Below are positions 51,781 to 62,450 of a stretch of DNA of 64,000 bases, in pieces. The DNA comes from Dioscorea cayenensis subsp. rotundata (lineage: Eukaryota > Streptophyta > Magnoliopsida > Dioscoreales > Dioscoreaceae). A program made the translations under genes and the position numbers. The DNA lies in the NCBI RefSeq assembly GCF_009730915.1, contig NC_052475.1, forward strand, positions 22,688,285 through 22,752,284, in the 5' to 3' direction. The notes beneath the pieces were generated by a model. It saw only the letters and a list, made by a program, of their open reading frames with translations. It did no database searches and was not told the origin of the DNA. Each line of letters starts with the position of its first letter. The stretch's first letter is position 1.

Positions 51781-54495
51781 AGAATTGTAATACCCTGAAC
51801 CTGTGATTAACTGTTGGAAAATATATTCAGGGTATTACTACAGTTGTAGTAAGAATTTTCTACAGAGTAATCTTGTTGAGAAACCCCAAGTGGAAATAAC
51901 AAGGACCTAAGTGTAAAAGTTTATAAAAGATTTTGGGTTAAAGAGTAATAGAAAAAGGATTGATATAAAATGTTTCTGGCATCCAAGGACTGAAAGGTAA
52001 GATGGAAGGGATCTTTTTGAAATATTGTACTATAATCCAAGGACCATTGGATAATTTAAAAGGATATTTTGAGAATACTATTTTGTAATTCAGGGACCAT
52101 TCATGAGTTTTTCAGGGACTGTTTTGTAAGGAATTATGTTTTGAGGGACTAAATGTAAATTTCGGCTGAAAGTTAAATTTGGAGAAAAATCTAGAGCTTG
52201 AGTGTTGTTCATCTTCTTCTCCACCATTTTTGCTACATGAACTCTGAGAGTTAAAAATGAAATGAAGAAATGGGAAGAAATTTGAGGTTTTAAGGAGAGG
52301 GACTTGGAGATCGTCGGAGGGAGCTTTCACGGGAGGGATGACTTGACTTTGGTAAAGGTCTCCTTGTATTGCTTTTTGGCAAGTGTATGCATGTATGTAT
52401 AAATATGTATTTTTGGTTGGATTGGATGAAAATGATTATGGATTTGAACGATATCATTGATGAGGGATAAAAGTAATTGTTGTGAAATAATTTTTGTGTT
52501 GAAAAAACCCTCAGATCCATGATAAATCGAGCTTTCGAATGGAGGATGATATTTTCGGGTTTCTTGTAGTAAATTCATCAGTAGCATCGAGATTAAAATT
52601 TGGTTTAGTTAATTAAATTGATGATTATGATGATTAGGAGGTTAATGATAATGGTTAGATTGAAATGGGTTGAGTTAGCCAAGTTGATTTGGTTGGATCA
52701 AACCAAGTTGGAATTGAATTGGTTGAATTGAATTGATTTGGTTGAGTTGGGCTTGATCAAATCAAGTTGAGATGGTTTGGGTTTGGTTCAGTTGATTTGG
52801 GTTAAGGGTTTTGGGCTGAACCAAGTTGGTTCAATGGATTTTGAATAAGAATTGAGTTGGTTCAAGCTGGTTCAGTTTGATTGAGTTTGGTTCAGTGCAA
52901 TTGAGCTTGGTTCAATGGAATTGAGATTTGTTCAGATTGGTTTAACTGTGTTTAGTCTAAATTGAGTTGGTTTAAGTGCAATTGAAAGCCAGTTGGATTA
53001 TGCAAGGTCGATTTTAACCGATTGGAGTGAGTGGGCCCAATAGAGAGTTGATTATTATTTTTTGTATTTTCTTTTGAGTTTTAAATATATTATTTATTTT
53101 TTTATTATATTATTCTATAGGTGTTGTTCGGTCTTTGGGAGGGAGTTCCAGGGGCTCTAGCAAGGAACCCAAGGACACCAGGTGAGTTGGTAGTGGCTAT
53201 TATTTTAAATAATTGATTAATTATTATTATTTTGAAATAATTATTTAATGGCTAGTATTTTGAAAAATAATTGTTTAAGTATTTCTTTTTATCATGTTTA
53301 ATTAGCGTATAATGTTGAGGGTATACGTATATTTATTTGCCGTTGATGTTCCCTCGACAATCGTATTGATACATCAATTTCGTATAATTATACGTGATTT
53401 ATAAATAGTATAAAAATACATGTATATGTGATTTAATTATTCGGTTCATGAATTTATTTTTGGATGGTTATATATGCTTTTGATTTGGAATGATTTGTGA
53501 AATCATGTGCGTGTATTAAAAATGTTTTTACCGACAATATTTGTGGGATCGGTTTTTCATTCCCTGCGATAGGAATGGTATTTTTGTATTTTGGATTTTA
53601 CTGATATTATGCATGTATCGTACTGTGAATGTCCTGGATAAGGACCATGTGATATGATTTATACGCTTTTGTATTATTCACGCATCTACATGTTGTTTTG
53701 GATGGTGACGGCGGGCTAAGGCCCGACTCATCGATAGTGGGTCCCCACGGGCCGCCTTTTAGAGGTGGCGTGGTGGACCTGAGTGTTGATTGGTCCAGAT
53801 CAGGTGGGAGCGTAGAGCCCTGATTGGATGATACATCGGGATCCCGGGGTCACCACACGGGACCGATGGGCCAACGTCAGAGTACGAAGACCTTGACGTA
53901 CCGCCAACCTAGTCATGACGGCCAGCTAAGTCGGGAGAGTTTTCGGGCTATGGATTTGAGAATGGTTTTATATTATCGATTATTTTTGACATTGATTTAT
54001 GATGAATTTATGTTTCAAAAGTTCTTTAAAAATGTATTTTCTAGAATTCTAGTATTTTGGAAAAGTTGGAAAAAATTATTTAAGCAGATTTTGGTATTTA
54101 TATACTTTTATATACACTATATTTAAGTATTTGGAATTATTAAGCCACTACCGACTAACTGAATGTCTTTAGAATGCAGGAGCGAGGAACCTAGATTACC
54201 CGATCGGGTTTAGAGCAGTCGGGGTTCGATCCGAGGACCGCAGTGGGTCCCTCATTTCTTTCTTTCTTGTTATTGGTGTCATGACCTGTAGCGATTGTAC
54301 CCTGCAAAATTAGAGTAATTATATTTATTGTATTTATGTATTTGAACCCTAGTACTTGGTGAAAAAAATTGTAAATTGTGATTTGTAGAGTCGCTTTTGT
54401 TTAAAAAGCAGGTGTCGGTTTCCAGCTAAAAAGAGAATTTTTAACCGATGGGTGCTAGCATTTACCTCGGTAGAAGGGGTGGGTGTGACAAGAAT
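51781..54495. mobile_element. Solo LTR with 5-bp target-site duplication
   Basis: A 2705-base unit (51786-54490) begins TGTAATACCC and ends GGGTGTGACA, so it has TGT...ACA termini. It is flanked by identical 5-bp direct repeats AGAAT at 51781-51785 and 54491-54495. There is no gag or pol coding sequence, primer-binding site or second LTR inside. This is the signature of a solo LTR left by recombination between the two LTRs of an LTR retrotransposon. The length, and the GC-rich block at 53700-53940, resemble long LTRs of plant Ty3/gypsy elements, but the family cannot be assigned without a library. A non-autonomous element of similar size is less likely given the lack of internal direct repeats. 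Confidence 0.88.
52620..53010 (+). repeat. Degenerate GGTT/GATT-rich low-complexity block in the solo LTR
   Basis: About 390 bases made of variations on ttggtt, gaattg and gagttgg, with almost no C on this strand. Units are irregular in length, so this is a degenerate simple repeat rather than a clean minisatellite. It lies inside the LTR. Confidence 0.8.
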
Positions 54496-54911
54496 GGTTA
54501 CTTCACATGATGATTTTCTATGGAGACTTGTCACTTAAGAAGGATGGAACTATTGTTGAATAATGGTGATAAAAGAAAAGATCAAACTAGGAAACAGAAC
54601 CATAGTTTTATTTATCATGTTTTTTTTTTTTTTACAAATAGATTACAGGTGTTTTTCATATAAGTTAAGTTAAGGATGTGTACAAATATGGAGCACAATC
54701 ACAAACTCAACAAACATCTATGTTTTGGAGTTTGATTTCGATTCTCCCTGAAATGAACATCTTATGCCGATACTACTAGATCGAGAGACCCTTGTCCTAT
54801 TTTAATAAATTTTACTAATGATTATATTCAAAGTTACTTAATCCAAAAGCATGGGATGAGAGATGGTAGTTCATCACTAGAAATTGTAGAGGCTTTAATA
54901 ATTAAACCCTC
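54496..54911. other. Short flank before assembly gap
   Basis: AT-rich sequence between the solo LTR and the gap. A T-run sits at about 54621-54634. No gene recognised. Confidence 0.45.
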
Positions 54912-55911
54912 NNNNNNNNNNNNNNNNNNNNNNNNNNNNNNNNNNNNNNNNNNNNNNNNNNNNNNNNNNNNNNNNNNNNNNNNNNNNNNNNNNNNNNNNN
55001 NNNNNNNNNNNNNNNNNNNNNNNNNNNNNNNNNNNNNNNNNNNNNNNNNNNNNNNNNNNNNNNNNNNNNNNNNNNNNNNNNNNNNNNNNNNNNNNNNNNN
55101 NNNNNNNNNNNNNNNNNNNNNNNNNNNNNNNNNNNNNNNNNNNNNNNNNNNNNNNNNNNNNNNNNNNNNNNNNNNNNNNNNNNNNNNNNNNNNNNNNNNN
55201 NNNNNNNNNNNNNNNNNNNNNNNNNNNNNNNNNNNNNNNNNNNNNNNNNNNNNNNNNNNNNNNNNNNNNNNNNNNNNNNNNNNNNNNNNNNNNNNNNNNN
55301 NNNNNNNNNNNNNNNNNNNNNNNNNNNNNNNNNNNNNNNNNNNNNNNNNNNNNNNNNNNNNNNNNNNNNNNNNNNNNNNNNNNNNNNNNNNNNNNNNNNN
55401 NNNNNNNNNNNNNNNNNNNNNNNNNNNNNNNNNNNNNNNNNNNNNNNNNNNNNNNNNNNNNNNNNNNNNNNNNNNNNNNNNNNNNNNNNNNNNNNNNNNN
55501 NNNNNNNNNNNNNNNNNNNNNNNNNNNNNNNNNNNNNNNNNNNNNNNNNNNNNNNNNNNNNNNNNNNNNNNNNNNNNNNNNNNNNNNNNNNNNNNNNNNN
55601 NNNNNNNNNNNNNNNNNNNNNNNNNNNNNNNNNNNNNNNNNNNNNNNNNNNNNNNNNNNNNNNNNNNNNNNNNNNNNNNNNNNNNNNNNNNNNNNNNNNN
55701 NNNNNNNNNNNNNNNNNNNNNNNNNNNNNNNNNNNNNNNNNNNNNNNNNNNNNNNNNNNNNNNNNNNNNNNNNNNNNNNNNNNNNNNNNNNNNNNNNNNN
55801 NNNNNNNNNNNNNNNNNNNNNNNNNNNNNNNNNNNNNNNNNNNNNNNNNNNNNNNNNNNNNNNNNNNNNNNNNNNNNNNNNNNNNNNNNNNNNNNNNNNN
55901 NNNNNNNNNNN
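54912..55911. other. Assembly gap of exactly 1000 N
   Basis: The run of N is exactly 1000 bases, which suggests a placeholder rather than a measured distance. The real content between the solo LTR and the copia element is unknown. Frames that appear to cross it are artefacts. Confidence 0.98.
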
Positions 55912-56036
55912 CATGAGGAGTCTTGCAAAGCTATTGCTCAACTGGCTGGTAAATGGAAAAATATAATTAAAATAAGTGGAGATGCTTGCCAATGACTGAA
56001 CAAATGAATGTGATATATCCATTAATTCGAAGTTCT

Positions 56037-56438
56037 TGTTAAAAATATATGTTATAAATATAAAGATAGTGATAGAAAGCCAAAGTATTTACCAAACACC
56101 CAAAAACCCTCAAGAATTACCTTTCTTCTTCTTTCTTCTTTTTATTTCTTTCTTTCTTTCTCTTCTTTTCTATATCACAAAATATACAAAAACTGAGTGT
56201 GATGTATAGTGCTATAAGAAATTGAACGAACTCCGCAGATCGATCTCGATCCGACGATCCAAAAATACCCCTACTGGGTAATAAGAATAAGATCACGGGC
56301 CATCGCTACAAGACACATGGGCGGTCAAGCACATGTTGTACTGCCACATAAATGATATCTATGAAGTTACTATAGTAATGCCTACCGCCATAGCTGAAAT
56401 GCACAAAGAGCATCCATTAAAATATTTGCTTTATAACA
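56037..56438 (-). repeat. Copia 3' LTR
   Basis: About 402 bases, TGTTA...TAACA on the plus strand. It aligns along its length with 62041-62445, sharing for example tatttaccaaacaccc, tatatcacaaaatatac and catccattaaaatattt, with many substitutions and small indels. Confidence 0.88.
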
Positions 56439-56900
56439 CTCCCTCGACGCCTACGACCAAAGCCGATACGCCTCGTTAAAACCTCGCAGAAAACCCAATG
56501 GATCAAAAACCCAAATGCAAGGAAAAAGAGAGACACTATCTCTGAGACATCTGAGTTACTCGCTTCATTAAAAAAACCTTGCCTCTGAAAACCCATTGGG
56601 ACAAAAACCTCATGGGCGGAAAAAAGAGTACGCCCTCAAATAAATAACTTTTTAATTTATATCAAGTACTTACATCCCAAGTCTTCTCATCCCGATTTTG
56701 TATATAAGTCTCAGTAACGACTTGGGAAGTGATTTTGTGAATGATCACTTGATTCCTCACCCGATCAATCTTTTCGAACTTCTATAACGCCTTCTTTCCT
56801 GAGATCACTGAGCGTAGAAAAATTTTTCAGCGATATATGCTTTCGCTCGTCACCTTTAATATAACCTCCTCAGTATTTGAGAAATACAAGCACGTTGCCT

Positions 56901-57370
56901 TCATAAATTATCGTAGCATTTGTTGCTACCGGGATGGTAATTGCAGGACGACCGATACGCCCAATCATAGATCGTAACCATCGGGCATTCACGACTTGCT
57001 TCATGGAGAGCTGTAATTTCACAGATGATTTGAATGTAAGCAGTCAAGAGTTTGCTTTCATGGAACGCCACGAGATAGTCAGTACTCATCAGAAGAAAAA
57101 CATGTATCCAGCCCCGAGATCGCCTTTGCGAGGACTCGACATGATACCCAAAGATCGCTAGAAAACCCGTGAGGTTGGATGTAAGATTCTGCTCGATAGA
57201 ATAAAACCTAGATCCGTAGTTCCTCGTAGAAATAACGTAGTACATCTTTTACCCTTTCCAAAGGTCTTCGTGGTCGCAGAGAACCCAGATCTCGCTAGAA
57301 GATTTATCGCAAAAGCTATATCCTGGGTTCTGGTATTATTTGCAAGGTACATTAATGCAACCGATTGCAC
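56901..57370 (-). pseudogene. Copia RNase H region, broken
   Basis: Overlapping minus-strand frames carry ALMYLANNTRTQDIAFAINL, LFLRGTTDLGF and ALHEASREC, all hallmarks of the copia RT-RNase H junction and RNase H domain. The pieces lie in different frames and need several indels to join. Confidence 0.8.
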
Positions 57371-57677
57371 TTAAATATGGAGTTTCCGACCAAGAATGAT
57401 CTCTCCTTCTTCCGCTGGGCTGAAATGGATCTTTCGAACATCAAGAGTCTCTGACGCACCATCATGCATTCTCAAACTGATAAGCTTTTCTCCATATTAA
57501 ATCTCTTCAAAGACCTTTTCTCAGATAGGTTGATCACGACAAATATTCCCGAGGATAAGTGCTCGATTTCAGATACCCAGATGTAATTTGGTCTTTCCCA
57601 AATCTTTTCATTTCAAATTCTTTTTCAAATACGACGTCATAGCTGCAATTTCAAAAAGGAGTGCCTACAAGATTTAA

Positions 57678-57689
57678 ATCATCCACATA
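57678..57689 (-). other. Copia reverse transcriptase YVDD box
   Basis: Minus-strand reading gives IYVDDLNLVGTP, the catalytic box of copia reverse transcriptase. This box is intact although the surrounding frame is broken. Confidence 0.8.
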
Positions 57690-59053
57690 TATCGCTATCA
57701 CAACAAAACCAGTAGTATAACTTTTTAATAAACACATACGGACATATACTATCATTTTGGTATCCTTCTTTTATAAGATATTCATCGAGACTAAGCTATA
57801 CCACATCCGTCTGCATTGTTTTAACCCATAAAGAGATCTCTCGTAATTTAATAGAGTATAAATGATGATTATTTGTAATGTTTGTTTTTCTATATCCTTC
57901 GGTGGATTTTCATATATATGCCATTTTCAGTAATCCATACGTATACGCCGCGACAACATCCATCAACCGCGATATCTAATTTATTACTCACGCCATGGCA
58001 ATTAAAAAAATCTAAAAGTAATTCCATCCATTACTGTGAGAGTATGCCTCTTCATAATCAATACCAGCATTTGAGAAAAACCCTCGAGCAACCGGGCCTT
58101 GCTTTTAGATCTCATAATTTGATTATTTTCATTTCTTTTTCTCACAAACACCCATTTATAACCGATCTGTTTTATCCCTTCCGTGTTGGCACCATCGGCC
58201 CAAACACCTCACGCTTTTGATAGGGAATTTAGCTCACCGATAGCTTTCTTTTCCATTTTTGGCCAATCATTTCTTCGTCGACATTCTTCAACGGATCGCG
58301 GCTCCGATCATTATCATGATTTATTTCTATATCTCAGAGCTACATATGCAGATGTAATATATCATTTATTTCTGGCCTCACGCCGATTCAATCTTCGACC
58401 ATCATCTACATATAGCAAATTGAATTTTCAACATTTTCGTAAATATCATCCCCCATCGATTCTTCATTAACTTGTTCTCGAGGGTTTTATAATTTCTCTC
58501 CTTTCACACTGGGAGATCCTTATCTTTATTTTTTTCTCGCTTCCTTTTTCTAGGAGTCGAATCTTTGGCACCAATCGGTCTTCCATGCTTTTTGTCGTGG
58601 TTTATTTTCACTTGATTTTCTTTTCAATGGATTCTTAGGAATCTCAATTTCGCAGTGAGCATTAGCACCGGTATATATGATTTGTTACCATTTTAGTATC
58701 AAAATGAATGCATCGTGATTTTCATTTGCAATATTTTGCAATTTAACGATCCTTTCGAACTTCAAGTTCACATTCATCGGGTACGAGGATCATATGATGT
58801 AATCGTGACGCATTCCAATCAATTTTTCGCTCATTTTCGAGTAATCATTTCTCCCCTAACGCAGTGGAAGATGATTCATCAAAACGACAATCGCAAAATC
58901 TTGCAAAGAAATACATCCCCCGTTAATGGTTCTAAATATCGAGTAATCAAGGGGAATCATAACCAACATATATACCAAGTCTCAAGGGTCATGACCCATT
59001 TTGCATACGATTTCGGTGGTGGTATCGCACATATACCGCACAACCAAATATTC

Positions 59054-59347
59054 TTATATATGAAATATCGTGCCTTTTACCCATAACAAGTTGGTAGGCT
59101 GAATACGAATTATACGCAGCTGGGCTCTGATCCAGATAAAAGTCGCAAAGATGCAAAAATAGTACGCACTCCCACGCGACTTGTAGGCGCTTCGTCCCTT
59201 AATAACATCGATCGGCAATAACTGGAGTCTTTTAATTAACGACTCCGCCAACCCATTTTGGGTACGCATACGAGCCACCTGACGCTCAACACGTATTCCA
59301 ACCGCCATACAATAATCATAAAATGATTTTTGATGAAAATTCACCAA
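59054..59347 (-). pseudogene. Copia integrase fragment, broken
   Basis: Reads YDYCMAVGIRVERQVARMRT then QNGLAESLIKRLQLL, the C-terminal part of the copia integrase core (TQNGLAESLIKRLQ is the family signature). After RLQL the reading loses similarity through frame changes. Confidence 0.85.
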
Positions 59348-60353
59348 AGATTATCAAGACGTAATCTGTCTTTATGGGATAATCCTGAAATTGTGCTTTT
59401 AAGCCCCGATAACTTTGTGCCAATAACCTCGCAAATGCTACATTCCTCGTAGACAAGAAATTTAAACACTGGGACCATCTAGTCGACGATCGATTAAAAC
59501 CATAAAATATCTAAATGGTCCACACTGACGGATGTATCGGGTCCACAAATGTCTCCTCAGTATTCTTTCTAAAAAAATTTAGGAGATTCACCAACACCTT
59601 TTGTTATAGAAGGTCCGGGTTATTAGCTTTCCCATCGAACATGCCGAACATGCATATTCATTATGTGTTAGGATTTTATAATCCTTCAGCTAGGGTGTCC
59701 ATGAGAACTAGTAATAATCCCGGCGCAACATAATAGCAATCTGGACGTCCAAGTCTTTCATGCCATATTTTAAATATCTCTGGTCATTAACCTTCCGGGT
59801 TAATACCGTGATATGATTCCATTACTTTAATACGCGTAAAATATAATCCCGAGGATATACAGTGAAAGCTTTCAAGTACACGCTTTTGCATGAAACGACT
59901 TCGTGTAATATAAAGATATTCTTTTCCTTCCTTATCAACCGCCTCTAAATGATATCCATCGAGACGATATCTTTAAAAGCTTAAAAAGGTTCCTCCTAGA
60001 CTTAGGGGAATAGAGAGCATTTTTTTCATCCGCAAGGATGTTCCATTTGGCAACATCAACGCCGCTTCTCCGTAACCTTCAACCGTGTCCGACGACCGCT
60101 ATTGCGGCTATATATGCCTTTCTCATCGATAAGGATATAAAATATATTTTTTTCTTGTCAAAAATAGTATGCGTTGTCCCAGCAATCAATAACGCATTCA
60201 TCATCACCATATTCTAACAAAACAAAAGATAAAACATAATTTAATAAAAACATAAAGACATATTACAAACTAGTCTATAAGGAAATCCGACATATCTAAA
60301 TATGTATTTTCGCTACATTTAAATTATTTATGGAATTATCCTCAATTGATCAA

Positions 60354-60560
60354 CTATGGGTTGTCAAAGCAAAAATTTGTCTCAATATCTTTACCTTTCT
60401 TGTTTTTAAGTGATTCTTGGTAAAGATGGACAAAATGTTTCGGGGTCCCGCAAATTTCGGACCAACGACCTTCCGTGCCACAACGATAGCACGTATCTTT
60501 CTTTGTCTCTAACCCCATCTTGCGGGCTTTGTTGCTTCGCTGATGTACATCAATTCTCAT
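60354..60560 (-). pseudogene. Copia gag zinc-knuckle fragment, broken
   Basis: Reads CYRCGTEGRWSEICGTPKHF then VHLYQESLKNKKG. This is the gag CCHC knuckle and its following conserved block, but the His ligand of C-x2-C-x4-H-x4-C is Arg here, so the knuckle should not bind zinc normally. Confidence 0.82.
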
Positions 60561-62040
60561 ATCGCGGGTCCGACATTATTTCGGCCCCCACCACGACCGC
60601 CAGAGTCCCTCGACCACCATAATTTCCTCGTCCACCGCTGTTTTTAAAACTCAGCACCGCGACCACGCCCATCTTCTTTCGCCTCAAAAATTAATTTCCG
60701 GCAAGCAGTGCCGATCCGTATGGTCGAGATCGATGATCGCAGCATCAACAATTCATTGTTTTGTTCCGCCCACAAGGAGACAAGAAATTAATTCGTAGAA
60801 TTTTGTAAAAATTCTTTTCTATATTGTTGTTGTAATATAACATTTCATGTGAAATGTTGTAAATGTTTTTCTCGAAAGCATCATTCCTTCTGCACACCGC
60901 TTTCTCCACGTAGATCGAAGCATCGAAACAATTTTTAAATAAACTCGAATTATATTCTCGCACGCTTTTAAAATCTCGAAACCCCGAGGCTCGACCAATC
61001 ATTGCGTGCTTTGGGGCAAGTAGACCATTCTCGAGATGTTCAAATCTCTTTCGTGGATAACCACAATTCCCCGTGGATCCTCAACGGTCAAGTATTCATT
61101 CTTCGTGCCATCATCAATACGATGCCTTATAAATATTAAGGCCTTCGCTTTATTATCACTAGGCTCATCATATTAGCCCTCAATAGTTTTTACCTCGTGT
61201 TTCTGCTTTCGACTGGAGCTCGATATCGAGGCTCCAGATATATAATCGTCTCCCCGAGATTCAAGGGCCTCAAATTCTCTTTTGCAATATTTGCCATTTT
61301 CTCTTCAAAATAATAATATAGCATGTAATTAGAATAGAGAGTATAGAATAAAATATAAAGCATCTATACTCGCTCATATATACTAGACTGCTCACGATAA
61401 CACTATTCATATATACGGCACTATTCATGTATACGAGTATCTGCTCATATCACCGCAATTATTGCAAAGATTGGGAATTAAAAATTTGTTTGAAAGTGAT
61501 TATAAGTTAAAAAGGGAAGAAGAAGTAAAAAAATAGTGGAGAGAAGAAAAATAGGGGTCGACGGAGAAAAGTCGCTCGAAGTTGTCGACTGGGAGAAAAG
61601 CTCAGCCGAGTTGTCGACGGAGAAACCCATGGAGTAGAGAGAAGGGCGACTTTGGAGAAAAAGGGGCCTAGGTGTTTTTACCGATTTTGTCAACGATCGC
61701 CGGATCGGAGGGTCGCGCAAGAAGATGATGCTTGCTAATTGGATTTGATGGAAAAACCCTCATCTGTAATAATAATATTATTGTTTTTCTTGTTTATTTT
61801 AAAAAGTATCGGGCAATATTAGCCTTAGTGGCTTTAGTATCAGTATGTTTTTTTATGTATGCTTCTAAGAAAAATCTTATGTATTGTCGATCAATAAAAT
61901 GTATGGTTTGCTAGTATTATATTACCCGTCGATCCTTCCCCGTGATTCAAGTGTTAGAAATGGATTCCACATATATAACATATATATTAGATGAGTCAAA
62001 GAAAAATTAAAAATCATATGAGCAAATTGCATCGATAACG

Positions 62041-62445
62041 TATTAAGAATATATATGTTATAAATGTAAAGATAGTAATAAGAATAGAGAGCCAGAGTAT
62101 TTACCAAACACCCAAAACCCTGAAGAATTAGCTTCTTCTTCTTTCTTCTTTTTATTTCTTTTCTTTTCTTTCTCTTTTCTATATCACAAAAATATACAAA
62201 ATGAGGGGGTATTTATAGGGTTACAAGAGTTGAATGAACGCCGGGATCGATTCGATCCGACGGTCCAAAAATACCTCCGTTGGTGGAATAGTAACAAGAC
62301 TGCGGGTCACATACAGCATTACACATGGGTCGGGTCACATGCTGTAATGTCGGCATAAAGTGATATCTAGAAGTTATTATAGTAATGCCGGCTGCTACAG
62401 TGAAATTGCTACAGTAGGCATCCATTAAAATATTTGTTTATAACA
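62041..62445 (-). repeat. Copia 5' LTR
   Basis: About 405 bases. It keeps the TAACA end at 62445; the opposite terminus is mutated (TATTA in place of TGTTA). It diverges clearly from the other LTR, so the insertion is not recent. Confidence 0.85.
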
Positions 62446-62450
62446 GTTCT

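Larger units (their letters stand above)
56032..62450 (-). mobile_element. Decayed Ty1/copia retrotransposon with both LTRs and TSD
   Basis: The element spans 56037-62445 on the minus strand and is flanked by GTTCT at 56032-56036 and 62446-62450. On the plus strand it starts TGTTA and ends TAACA. Reading leftward: 5' LTR (62445-62041), a primer-binding-like CGTTATCGATGC just inside (about 8 of 12 to the copia initiator-Met site), gag from an ATG near 61297, zinc knuckle, integrase core, reverse transcriptase and RNase H, then 3' LTR (56438-56037). The order integrase before reverse transcriptase defines copia. Every domain has stops and frameshifts, so it is not autonomous. Confidence 0.88.

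Noticed and set aside
54209..54235. GGTTCGATCCG, a B-box-like string
   Set aside because: Inside the solo LTR near its end, with no A box, tRNA fold or tail.
54834..56022. Long reading frames crossing the N run
   Set aside because: Almost all codons are N; the frames exist only because N contains no stop.
61478..61720. 80-codon minus-strand frame, Ser/Leu-rich
   Set aside because: Lies between the copia 5' LTR and gag, in an untranslated leader with repeated gtcgac-gagaaa strings; no family match.
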